From NCBI GenBank assembly GCA_003158745.1, contig PMLC01000065.1, positions 64,269 through 97,896 of the forward strand: a DNA stretch of 33,628 bases, written 5' to 3'. The notes beneath the pieces were generated by a model that saw only the letters and a program-made list of their open reading frames with translations, did no database searches and was not told the origin of the DNA. How positions within the stretch are numbered: the stretch's first letter is position 1; every line of letters starts with the position of its first letter. Position numbers and translations under genes: made by a program. Shown here piece by piece: positions 15,607 to 23,798 of the stretch. The DNA comes from Acidobacteriota bacterium (GTDB taxonomy: Bacteria > Acidobacteriota > Thermoanaerobaculia > Thermoanaerobaculales > Thermoanaerobaculaceae).

Positions 15607-16853
15607 GAGATCCCATCTCCGACGCGACGCACCCTGACCCTCCTCACTCGCCGCCTCTCGACCTCGAGCACCTCCAGATCCAGGTCGTGCCACCTTGCGT
15701 GCTCGCCGGCGCGCGGGAGGTGTCCGAGCCGGTCGAGGATCAGGCCGGCCACCGAGTCGAAGCCGAGCTCCCCCACCTCGGTCCCGAAGAGCTCCTGGAG
15801 GACCTCGATGTGCGTGGCGCCGGCGAGCAGGAAGACGCCATCGGCCTCCTTCGCGACATCCGCCGTCTCTCGCTGGTGCTCATCCTGGATCTCGCCAACG
15901 ATCTCCTCGATGACGTCCTCCAGCGTCACGATGCCGGACGTGCCACCGTACTCGTCCACCACCACCGCCATCTGCTGATGTGCCGCCTGGAACTCGCGCA
16001 GCAGCTCGCGCAGAGGCTTGGTTTCCGGCACGGTCAACACCGGCCGCAACAAGTTGGGAACAGTCGGCCTATCCCCCCTGGCGACCGCCCGAAGGACATC
16101 TTTGACGTGCACGACGCCTTCGATCCGGTCCAGGGTGTCGCGATAGACCGGGATACGCGTGAACATCGAGTCGGCGAACAGACGTTCGGCCTCCGCGAAG
16201 GAAGCGGCCGCGGGAAGGGCCACGACGTCGGTCCTCGGGGTCAGGATCTCACGTGCCACAGTGTCCGAGAGGTCGACGATCGAAGCCACCAGCTCGGCGT
16301 CCTCTTTCTCGAGGATCCCTGCTTCCTCCCCCGCTCCGATGAAGGCCTGAACCTCGTGCTCGTCGACCTCCTCCGAGTCATCGGCGTTGCCCCGCGGCTC
16401 CGAGTCCTCGATCCGCGCGAGGCGCCGGAGCACCGGGGTCCACGGATGCAGCGCAACGAGCATCGCCACTGCGAGTGGTTCGACCCACGATCCGCGCGCC
16501 AGCGCCAGACCGACTGCCACCGCAAGCAACCACCCGAAGAAGAGCACCGCCAGCAGGGTGGCATGAGAAGCCCCGAACATCCGCCCGGCGCGAATCGCGG
16601 CTAGGGAGAAGAGGGCCAGAAGCACACCGTCACCGACCTGGAGGAACACGATCAGGCTCGCGTAGGCATCGGAGCGTCGGGGATAGCCGGGCAACAGTCG
16701 GGGGCGCTGGGCGAGTAGGCCGCCGAGTTGAATGGCTCCAAGCCGCACCACGGCGACGAAACCAGTCCCAGCCAACCCCACTAGGAGGAGGAGCACCACG
16801 GCCGACAGCACCGCGGTCACCGGGCTGGACCACCACGCGGCGAAAGCGCTCAC
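15603..16853 (-). CDS. HlyC/CorC family protein (DUF21, CBS pair, CorC_HlyC domains)
   Basis: A 416-residue membrane protein of the CNNM/CorC magnesium-transport-associated family, often misnamed hemolysin. Several hydrophobic segments fill residues 1-140. A soluble acidic linker (about 148-175) leads to a CBS pair (about 195-320, with PRTDVVALP and VVDEYGGTSGIVTLED), then a CorC_HlyC domain (about 335-410). The C-terminus is arginine-rich. The start is GTG 16853, overlapping the TGA of ybeY (GTGA). The first membrane region is less conserved than usual, but length and order are normal. Confidence 0.9.
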   Translation of the reverse strand: MSAFAAWWSSPVTAVLSAVVLLLLVGLAGTGFVAVVRLGAIQLGGLLAQRPRLLPGYPRRSDAYASLIVFLQVGDGVLLALFSLAAIRAGRMFGASHATLLAVLFFGWLLAVAVGLALARGSWVEPLAVAMLVALHPWTPVLRRLARIEDSEPRGNADDSEEVDEHEVQAFIGAGEEAGILEKEDAELVASIVDLSDTVAREILTPRTDVVALPAAASFAEAERLFADSMFTRIPVYRDTLDRIEGVVHVKDVLRAVARGDRPTVPNLLRPVLTVPETKPLRELLREFQAAHQQMAVVVDEYGGTSGIVTLEDVIEEIVGEIQDEHQRETADVAKEADGVFLLAGATHIEVLQELFGTEVGELGFDSVAGLILDRLGHLPRAGEHARWHDLDLEVLEVERRRVRRVRVRRVGDGIS

Positions 16854-17281
16854 CGGATCAGCTCCCGCCGGAGCTTCGTCTCGAGTGCCGCCATCTCGCC
16901 TTGGTCCTTCTCATGATCGAATCCGCACAGATGGACGATTGCATGGAGCAGAAGCACCTTCAACTCCCGCTCGACCGGCACGCCTGCTCCCGCAGCCTGG
17001 CGCTCCGCAGTTTCCAGAGAGATCGCCACGTCGCCCAGGTAGGGGAGGCCTTCGGGTTGGGTGAAACCGGCCGGGAACGAGAGCACATCGGTAGGCTTGT
17101 CCTTGCTGCGGAAACGACGGTTGAGGCTCCGAATCGTGGCGTCGTCGCACACGAGCACGCCAACCTCTACAGGGTCCGTATCGAGCCGATCCATCGCCGC
17201 CAAAGCGATCTTCCGGAGCGCTGGCGTCGGGCGCCCGCCGGGATGGCGCTGCCAGCGGAAGGTCACCCGTGCGCTAGCCAC
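16850..17281 (-). CDS. ybeY: rRNA maturation endoribonuclease YbeY
   Basis: A 143-residue metal-dependent RNase acting in 16S 3'-end maturation and ribosome quality control. The zinc motif HxxxHxxxxxH is intact: H113, H117, H123 in HAIVHLCGFDHE. The conserved RSKDKPTDVLSFP block is at 58-70. The start is GTG 17281, overlapping the end of the PgpH-like gene by 8 nt, with AGGAAG upstream. Confidence 0.95.
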   Translation of the reverse strand: MASARVTFRWQRHPGGRPTPALRKIALAAMDRLDTDPVEVGVLVCDDATIRSLNRRFRSKDKPTDVLSFPAGFTQPEGLPYLGDVAISLETAERQAAGAGVPVERELKVLLLHAIVHLCGFDHEKDQGEMAALETKLRRELIR

Positions 17282-19544
17282 GGCGCTTCCTGTTGAACTC
17301 GAACCCCGGGTACTCGATGCGGTGGTGGAACGCGTTGGTGAGAACCCAGAAGAACGCAGCCCCGATCCTCTCGAGATCCTTCAGAGTGAGGTCGCACTCG
17401 TCGAGCTGGCCGTCCTCCAGGATGTTCTTGATCATCTGATCGATCATCGACTGGATCCGGCCGGGCGTGGAGTCTTGGAGCGTCCGGCTGGCGGCCTCCA
17501 CGGCGTCGGCCAGCATCAGGATCCCCATCTCCTTGCTGTGCGGTTTCGGGCCCGGGTATCTGAACTCACTCTCCTGGACCTCGCCCTTGTCGGGGTCCTC
17601 CTTCTCCTTGGCCCTCGAGTAGAAGTACCGGATGAGCTTCGTGCCGTGGTGGGTCGTGATCGCCTCGCGGATCGGCTCGGGGAGCTTGTACTGCCGGGCC
17701 AGTTCGAGACCTGCCTTGACGTGGTTTGAGACGACCAGCGCCGACATCCAGGGCGTGAGGTTGTCGTGAGGGTTCTCCGCACGCTGGTTCTCGACAAAAT
17801 ACTCGGGTTTGGCAAGCTTCCCGATGTCGTGGTAGTAGCAGCACACCCTCGCCAGCAGCGGGTTGGCTCCGATCGCCTCCGCGGCGGCTTCCGCGAAGTT
17901 GGCCATCGCCAGAGAGTGTTGGAATGACCCAGGTGCCTCCAGTGCCATCCGCTTCAGGAGCGGCACGTTGGGGTTCGAGAGCTCGAGCAGGCGGATGTCG
18001 GTGATTGTGCCCGTCAGCGACTCCAAGACAGGCAGCAAGAAGCTCGCGAGCGCAGCGGCAACGACACCGCCGAGCGCACCGGATACGACTTGGGCTCCGA
18101 GCACTGCCCCGTCTGCGATCCTCCCGTGCCAGAGCACGAGGCCGACGACGGCCACGGCGTTCACCCCGGCGATGACGGCGCCCACCCGCGCCAGCACGTA
18201 CCGTTCCTTGAGCCGCTGCGAGGCGAACGCGGCCGCCACGCCGACAATCAGGGCATAGACCGCCAGCGTCACATCCCCGCCGAGCATGAGGGACACGAGC
18301 ACGCTCTGAGAAACCGCGAACAGCATGCCGACCGGAAGACCGAACATCAGCCCGGCCAGGATCGGACCGGTGCCGTGCGGTAGAGCAGGAAGGTAGATCT
18401 CGACGTGTCCGAACGGATCGCGCATCACGCTGGCGGCTACGCCACCGGCCAGAAACGCGAATCCGCGGGCCAGCAGCAGGACGACGACGCTGAGGACCAC
18501 GACGGCCCCGAATCGGATCCGCGCTTCCTCGGACGAAGGGCCCTGCCGCCGCAGGTAGAACAGCCAAGCCCCGGCAAGGAGGGCCATGACCAGAGCGGCG
18601 CCGGCCAGGGGCAGGAATGTCTGCGTCGACGTGCTGCGCTCGGCGAGCGCCGCCAGCAACCTCGCGGTCTGAGCGCTGACCTCGTCGCCGCGGCGAACGA
18701 GAACCTTGCCTCGAGGCAGCCGGACCGACACCTCCTCGACCGAACTCGCCGCCTTGAGCCTGCGCGCCAGCGTCTCCCCGCGGTCGAGGACCACGTTGGG
18801 CACCATCGCCCGCGCCAGCAAGGCGGCGAGCGGAACCCTCCAGGACCTCTGGATCCCCGGCTCGGCCGCCAGGCGCTGCTCGACGACCTCCGCGAGGCTG
18901 GTGCCGCCGTCGAGGAACCGGTAGACGTCCAGTTCGATGCGCTCCTCGGCCCTATCCGCGACGTGCAAGGTGATCCCGCGCTCGGCGCTGTGCAGCAACT
19001 CCGTGCGGTCGCCGACGATCCCTTCCCTGTAAATCCTCTGCACAAGTTCCCGCATGAGTCCGAGCAACCCCTCCGAGAAGTGCGCCCCTCGCAGGACCGC
19101 GGCCTCGCGAGGTTGGACGACCAGGGACCCGACCTCTCCCAGCCGCTGCGCCAAGTCGAAGTCGTCGCCCCCGGATTGCCTGCGGCCCTCCTGGAAGATG
19201 CGGTCGAGCTTCTCGACGAGCGAGGCTGCAACCCCCGGATCGTAGACGTACACTGAAAGCACTTCGAGGCTTGCGCGGCGACGCTTCTCTTCGGTTGACT
19301 CGCTGTCCGGGAGAACCACGCCCCGGTCCACTACGACGTCGGACGACGCGATCTCACCGGCCACAAACGTCGGTATCCTGTGCGAACGGCTCGGCGCGAT
19401 GAGGATCGCGCCGAGCACAACGAAGCAGGCGCACCAGGCCCAGGTTTCGGAGAGGATGCGGCGCCTGAGCTGGACGAACTCGCCCCGGCGGACCGCGAGC
19501 CTCGCCGCCGTCGTGCGGGCCTGCTTGGTCTCCTTGCCGTTCAC
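17274..19544 (-). CDS. 7TM-HD (PgpH-like) cyclic-di-AMP phosphodiesterase family protein
   Basis: A 756-residue membrane hydrolase. An N-terminal helix (about 30-50) is followed by a large extracytoplasmic 7TMR-HDED domain (about 60-300), seven membrane helices (about 310-510) and a cytoplasmic HD domain with HSLAMAN and the HDIGK motif near residue 571. Family members (Listeria PgpH) hydrolyse c-di-AMP to pApA. I set the start at GTG 19544, which gives a GTGA overlap with phoH and has GGGGGA upstream; the frame is open to 19649. No c-di-AMP cyclase is in the window. Confidence 0.92.
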   Translation of the reverse strand: MNGKETKQARTTAARLAVRRGEFVQLRRRILSETWAWCACFVVLGAILIAPSRSHRIPTFVAGEIASSDVVVDRGVVLPDSESTEEKRRRASLEVLSVYVYDPGVAASLVEKLDRIFQEGRRQSGGDDFDLAQRLGEVGSLVVQPREAAVLRGAHFSEGLLGLMRELVQRIYREGIVGDRTELLHSAERGITLHVADRAEERIELDVYRFLDGGTSLAEVVEQRLAAEPGIQRSWRVPLAALLARAMVPNVVLDRGETLARRLKAASSVEEVSVRLPRGKVLVRRGDEVSAQTARLLAALAERSTSTQTFLPLAGAALVMALLAGAWLFYLRRQGPSSEEARIRFGAVVVLSVVVLLLARGFAFLAGGVAASVMRDPFGHVEIYLPALPHGTGPILAGLMFGLPVGMLFAVSQSVLVSLMLGGDVTLAVYALIVGVAAAFASQRLKERYVLARVGAVIAGVNAVAVVGLVLWHGRIADGAVLGAQVVSGALGGVVAAALASFLLPVLESLTGTITDIRLLELSNPNVPLLKRMALEAPGSFQHSLAMANFAEAAAEAIGANPLLARVCCYYHDIGKLAKPEYFVENQRAENPHDNLTPWMSALVVSNHVKAGLELARQYKLPEPIREAITTHHGTKLIRYFYSRAKEKEDPDKGEVQESEFRYPGPKPHSKEMGILMLADAVEAASRTLQDSTPGRIQSMIDQMIKNILEDGQLDECDLTLKDLERIGAAFFWVLTNAFHHRIEYPGFEFNRKRRG

Positions 19545-20503
19545 GACCCGTTCCCCCGCCGGGCCTCGTCGTGCGCCTCGTACGCCGCCACCACCTTCTC
19601 CACCAGCTTGTGACGCACCACATCCTCTTTGAAGAAGTCGAAGAAGCAAATCCCGGTGAGGTTCCCGAGGATTTGCCGCGCCTGGACCAGCCCCGATGTC
19701 TTCTCGTTGGGCAGGTCGATCTGCGTGACGTCGCCCGTTATTGCCGCCCTGGAATGGAACCCGAGCCGAGTCAAGAACATTTTCATCTGTTCTGGGGTCG
19801 TGTTCTGGGCCTCGTCAAGGAGCATAAACGAATCGTTGAGGGTCCGGCCCCGCATGAACGCGAGCGGCGCGATCTCGATGACACCGCGCTCGAGGTGGCG
19901 CGCGACCCGGTCGTACCCGAGGATGTCGTAAAGCGCGTCGTACACCGGCCGCAGGTACGGGTTCACCTTCTCGACGAGGTCCCCGGGCAGAAACCCCAGC
20001 CGCTCCCCCGCCTCGACGGCCGGGCGCGTCAGCACGATGCGTTTGACCCGGTGCTCCGCCAGCGCTGCGGCGGCCATCGCCACGGCCAGGTACGTCTTCC
20101 CGGTCCCAGCCGGTCCGACAGCGAACACCAGGTCGAACTTGTTGAGGGCTTGGATGAACAGTCGTTGCTTGAGGTTTCGGGGGACGACCAGCCGTTTGAC
20201 CGAATCGGGTATCGAGGCGTCGGTGAAAAACTCAACCAGATCAACACCCGGATCCTCTTCGAGCACCCGCAGCGCTGTCCGGAACTCCTCCTTGCCGACC
20301 GAGTACCCGCTCGCCAAGAGCTTGCCGAGCGCCTGCAGGAGCTTGCCGGTCAGCTCGACGGCCTCGGGGTCGCCGTCCACGGACACGGTGTCGCCGCGGG
20401 CCGTGAGGCGAACCCGCAACCTCTCTCCGAGGTAGCGGAAGTTCTCGTCCAGGGTGCCCGCCAAGATCTCGAGATTCCTCTCCGGGAGGGTCAGTACGGT
20501 CAT
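19541..20503 (-). CDS. phoH: PhoH family ATPase (YbeZ-like)
   Basis: A 320-residue P-loop protein. Walker A GPAGTGKT is at 130-137 and Walker B LLDEAQN at 229-235. The N-terminal region (1-100) resembles the small RNA-binding-like domain of YbeZ. PhoH/YbeZ works with YbeY in RNA metabolism, matching the gene order here. ATG at 20503 overlaps the stop of the upstream gene (ATGA) and has GGAG at about 10 nt. Confidence 0.95.
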   Translation of the reverse strand: MTVLTLPERNLEILAGTLDENFRYLGERLRVRLTARGDTVSVDGDPEAVELTGKLLQALGKLLASGYSVGKEEFRTALRVLEEDPGVDLVEFFTDASIPDSVKRLVVPRNLKQRLFIQALNKFDLVFAVGPAGTGKTYLAVAMAAAALAEHRVKRIVLTRPAVEAGERLGFLPGDLVEKVNPYLRPVYDALYDILGYDRVARHLERGVIEIAPLAFMRGRTLNDSFMLLDEAQNTTPEQMKMFLTRLGFHSRAAITGDVTQIDLPNEKTSGLVQARQILGNLTGICFFDFFKEDVVRHKLVEKVVAAYEAHDEARRGNGS

Positions 20504-21084
20504 GCCGCCGATCGCTCCAGAGTACGCTCGCGAACCGCCCGGACGATCCGCTCAACGTCATATCTCGTCACGATCGTCTCGTGCAGGGCCAGCCCCTCCG
20601 GTGAGCCCCGGCGCATCAGCTCCTCCGAGTCGCAGTACAGCCACTCGCTGTTCTCTCGCACGATTACCATGTCGATATCTTCGGCGGCGATAAGTTCGAG
20701 CGGGTTGAGGCTCTCTTGCAGACACCGCACCGGCCTCAGATTGATGAAGAGGTCGAACTGGAACCCCATTCCCAGGAGGATCTCGCGCATGTACTCGCCG
20801 TCAGGGACCCGGGGGTCGCCAAAAGCAGCCGCGAGGATTGCGTCGAACGAGCGCAAGCGGTCGAAGCCGTTGGGGGGAACCGCCCGCCCGGTGGCCAGGA
20901 ACCGCTCCGCGCCCCACTCCAGTTCCTCCCACTCCGCAACGAAGTGACCGGCAGAGCGCAGTGCATCAGCAAGCGACATTGCCTTGGCAACAACTTCCCG
21001 CTCAATCCCGTCGCCCGGCAGTACCACGATCCGGACCGGCTTCGCGCTCATCTCCTGCGACTTTCGTCCCGTCACGTTCCCCAT
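20500..21084 (-). CDS. half-length isocitrate/isopropylmalate dehydrogenase family protein
   Basis: A 194-residue protein that matches only the N-terminal half of the LeuB/Icd/TtuC family (usually about 350 residues): RIVVLPGDGIERE, NLRPVRCL, VIVRENSEWLY and HETIVTRYDVERIVR are in the expected order. The chain ends right after that helix. The C-terminal part with the catalytic Lys and the Mg-binding aspartates is absent, and phoH starts on its stop codon (ATGA). It should not be a functional dehydrogenase. It may be a remnant kept for translational coupling, or a domesticated binding protein. The start is ATG 21084, 9 nt after the upstream stop; ATG 21051 is also possible. Confidence 0.8.
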   Translation of the reverse strand: MGNVTGRKSQEMSAKPVRIVVLPGDGIEREVVAKAMSLADALRSAGHFVAEWEELEWGAERFLATGRAVPPNGFDRLRSFDAILAAAFGDPRVPDGEYMREILLGMGFQFDLFINLRPVRCLQESLNPLELIAAEDIDMVIVRENSEWLYCDSEELMRRGSPEGLALHETIVTRYDVERIVRAVRERTLERSAA

Positions 21085-21093
21085 AAGGTCAGC

Positions 21094-21633
21094 TCAGCTT
21101 CGGCCTGCCCAGAGCACGTCGGGAGCGCCAGCCCGGCGGTTGAGCCATCGCGCCAGCACGAAGAAAGCATCGGAAAGCCGGTTCAACGTCGGGATGACGA
21201 TTGCCACGCCGTCACCGCGCTCGGAGAGAGCGACGACGCTCCGCTCGGCCCGCCGGCACACCGTCCGAGCCTGATGTGCCAGCGTTGCGGCGCGCGTCCC
21301 CGCCGGCAGCACGAAGTTCCGGAGGGGCGGAAGCTCCGCCTCCATGGCGTCGATCCAGCCTTCGGCCCAAGTGGGCTGGAGGACCTTCTCCGAGAGGATG
21401 AACCGGGCTTGCGGGTCTGCCACAAAAGCGCCTACCTCGAACAGCAGAGACTGAATTCGCTCCAGCTCGGCCCCGGCCTCCGCCGGAAGCTCCTCCGCGC
21501 GCAGCACGCCCAGAACCGCGTTAAGTTCGTCGACGTCCCCGTAAGCGGCGACTCGCAGGCTGGCTTTCGAGACTCTCGAACCGTCGCCCAGGCCCGTGGA
21601 GCCGTCGTCGCCGGTCCGCGTGTAGACCTTCAC
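21094..21633 (-). CDS. cob(I)yrinic acid a,c-diamide adenosyltransferase, PduO type
   Basis: A 179-residue ATP:cob(I)alamin adenosyltransferase (PduO/MMAB family) that makes adenosylcobalamin. The N-terminal ATP-binding motif TRTGDDGSTGL, GDVDELNA, the VCRRAER helix and the C-terminal LNRLSDAFF are all present. The start is GTG 21633, sharing one base with the TAG of the kinase gene (TAGTG), with no clear ribosome-binding site, so translation probably depends on coupling. No other cobalamin gene or B12-dependent mutase is in the window. Confidence 0.93.
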   Translation of the reverse strand: MKVYTRTGDDGSTGLGDGSRVSKASLRVAAYGDVDELNAVLGVLRAEELPAEAGAELERIQSLLFEVGAFVADPQARFILSEKVLQPTWAEGWIDAMEAELPPLRNFVLPAGTRAATLAHQARTVCRRAERSVVALSERGDGVAIVIPTLNRLSDAFFVLARWLNRRAGAPDVLWAGRS

Positions 21634-23705
21634 TATTTTATGTTATCACCGTTCGCGCCCCCATCGGGTTGACGCCCCGTGAGTTCGGCCACCTTTGCCA
21701 GGAACTCCTCGATACTGAAAGGCTTGATGAGAATGTCCGCGGCCGCGAGGACATCATCTCCGGACGGGTTGTACCCGGTGCAGACGATGACTGGCACTGC
21801 AGGGGCTTGGTCGCGCAGGCGGCGCAACGCCTCACGCCCATCCATGACAGGCATAACCAGATCCAGGACAACAAGGGCAAACTTGTGGGGAGCGCTGACT
21901 ACCTTCTCCACAGCTTCCAGCCCGTTACTTGCCTCGACGACCTCGTACCCCGCGTTCCTCAGCGACCCGGCCAGCGGGATTCGGACCATCACCTCGTCAT
22001 CGGCCAGGAGAACGGCGCCGGTGCGGACCGCACCTCGTTGCACGCCCTCGGCGGCCGTTTCGCCTGCCGCGCATGGCAACTCGAGCCAGGAGCGCCCGCC
22101 CAGGCCGGGCCTGAACGTTCCGCCGGTTCGTCCGCGGAGCCTGGCGGCGATGAGTTCTGCCAGCGCCTGCGCCGTGCGCCGTGAGGAGAACAGCTCCCGT
22201 TGGACGTCGCCTCCAGCCGAAGCATCGCCCTGCGTCCCCGTGTCGGAGAATACCAGGCTCACGGTTCCGGCCTCCCGACCAACGGCTAGCAGAACATCGA
22301 CCGCGCCGCCGAGCTCCATGACCGAAAGCGCCAATGGGAGACTCAGGTCCAGCCATAGGAGGAGCTGGGAAGCGTCGGCCACCACCCTGTCCTCTTTGGC
22401 TTCGCGGCGCACCGTGGCACGGACTTTTCGGGGAAGCCCCGGCTTCACGTTCTCCAACCACCGATCCAGAAGAGGTCCAAGGCGCACCGGGCGCAAAGCC
22501 CCGGACCCGCTCCGCGAGACGGCCACGAGGCGTCGGAGACCGTTCACCGACTGGGTGACAAGACCCTGGGCGACCCTCAGGGTCTGCTCCGCTGGCGTGC
22601 CGCCCTTCAGCTCCTCCAGGAGGCCTAGCAGTGCCTGGAAGTTGTTGCTCACCCTGTGCCCAAGGGAGGCGGCCACGTGAGACAGAGCGCGTTCGCGGGC
22701 AACCGCCGGGAACTCGCGGGAACCCGCAGGCGGAATCCCGAGCTCCACCATCACGAACAATACCCTCGTCACCGCGTTCTCCGTGCGCACGGGAAAGGTC
22801 TTGAAGTCAGTGGGAAGGACGTCTCCATCCCGGCCGAACACGCGCACCTGACCACCACCCGTCCTACCTCGCCGTGCGCGCGCCATCGCAGCCAGAGCGA
22901 CTCGCCAGTGCGAGCGCTCGACAAGGCTCAGCAACGGCTGGCCTTTCAGTCGGCGCAGTTGGTCTCCGCCGCGCTCGACAGCCGCGGCGTTCGCCCAGAC
23001 CAGTTTGCCGGACGGGTCCGTGAGCACGACCGCCAGGGGTATCGCATCGGCTAGCGTCGCCAGCACGGCCTCGGCCTGCTGACCCGGGCTGACCTCTTCC
23101 CAGCGGAGGTAGATCAGGTCTTCGTCGAACTCCCGCGTGGAGGCCGTGGGCACATTCGCGACGAACTCACGGCCCCCGGCTGATCGGAACCGTACGGCGG
23201 CCGACCGTCGAACATCGCTGCCGGAACGGCATCCCTCGAGGTCCCGGGCGAGGAGTCCCCGGTCGCTGTCGGCCGCAAACGTGAGAAAATCCCGCCCTAC
23301 GAGATGTTCTCTCTCACCGCCGGCCAGACTCTCAGCCGCCGCGAGGTTGGCCGCGACAACCCGAGCACCTTGGAGACAGACGACCGGGACAGGGCTGTGA
23401 TCCGACAGCCCCCTCCACCGCCCCTCACGCTGGCGACGTTCTGCGAGGTCCCGCCAGCGGTTGGCCTCCATCGCTGCCGCCGCGTGACCGGTTCGCGCTC
23501 CTCGCCAGGCAACCAGAGCCGTCACGGCGCCTGCCATGAAGACTGCCAGCAGCAACGTTGCCCCTAAAAGGACAGGCCGGACCCCCCGCACGGCCCAAGC
23601 CGCGGGCACCAGCGCGCCGAGAACCAGCTCACCGCCCGCCGCCCTGATCGGCTCCAACACACCGAGCAACCGCTCCTGGCCACGGGCCGTCCGGAGTCTC
23701 ATCAC
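21633..23705 (-). CDS. hybrid sensor histidine kinase/response regulator, C-terminal portion
   Basis: A 690-residue frame from GTG 23705: a membrane helix (about 43-67), two PAS-like domains (about 100-210 and 220-320), a kinase core and a C-terminal receiver. The H-box is LGHRVSNNFQALL (H350). The ATP-binding part is degenerate: where a conserved Asn is expected (about 444-468) the chain reads LDLSLPLALSVMELGG, and the G1 box is DTGTQGD. The receiver (about 567-685) is intact: DDE, phosphoacceptor D615 in LDLVMP, CTGY and KPF. The reading frame continues upstream, without shift, into the 23796-24446 frame past a single TAG. GTG 23705 and ATG 23702 have no ribosome-binding site, so this is probably not an independent gene. 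Confidence 0.85.
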   Translation of the reverse strand: MMRLRTARGQERLLGVLEPIRAAGGELVLGALVPAAWAVRGVRPVLLGATLLLAVFMAGAVTALVAWRGARTGHAAAAMEANRWRDLAERRQREGRWRGLSDHSPVPVVCLQGARVVAANLAAAESLAGGEREHLVGRDFLTFAADSDRGLLARDLEGCRSGSDVRRSAAVRFRSAGGREFVANVPTASTREFDEDLIYLRWEEVSPGQQAEAVLATLADAIPLAVVLTDPSGKLVWANAAAVERGGDQLRRLKGQPLLSLVERSHWRVALAAMARARRGRTGGGQVRVFGRDGDVLPTDFKTFPVRTENAVTRVLFVMVELGIPPAGSREFPAVARERALSHVAASLGHRVSNNFQALLGLLEELKGGTPAEQTLRVAQGLVTQSVNGLRRLVAVSRSGSGALRPVRLGPLLDRWLENVKPGLPRKVRATVRREAKEDRVVADASQLLLWLDLSLPLALSVMELGGAVDVLLAVGREAGTVSLVFSDTGTQGDASAGGDVQRELFSSRRTAQALAELIAARLRGRTGGTFRPGLGGRSWLELPCAAGETAAEGVQRGAVRTGAVLLADDEVMVRIPLAGSLRNAGYEVVEASNGLEAVEKVVSAPHKFALVVLDLVMPVMDGREALRRLRDQAPAVPVIVCTGYNPSGDDVLAAADILIKPFSIEEFLAKVAELTGRQPDGGANGDNIK

Positions 23706-23795
23706 CCAACGTCTCGCATCCGGTTCACTGACAGGTCTTTGGAGAGCCTTACGCCAGTCGGGCCCGAGAAGCCCCCCCAGCGTTCCTAGTGGCCC

Positions 23796-23798
23796 CTA
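23796..23798 (-). other. in-frame TAG interrupting the sensor kinase gene
   Basis: The frame starting at 24446 and that of the 21633-23705 kinase are the same frame. Between them only this TAG occurs; codons on both sides (ASDWDC, stop, then GPLGTLGGLLGPDW) read through without other stops. Without it the product would be a 937-residue kinase. Confidence 0.9.

Noticed and set aside
17061-17729. Plus-strand frames opposite ybeY and the PgpH-like gene
   Set aside because: Shadows; the minus-strand genes have complete catalytic motifs and coupled starts.
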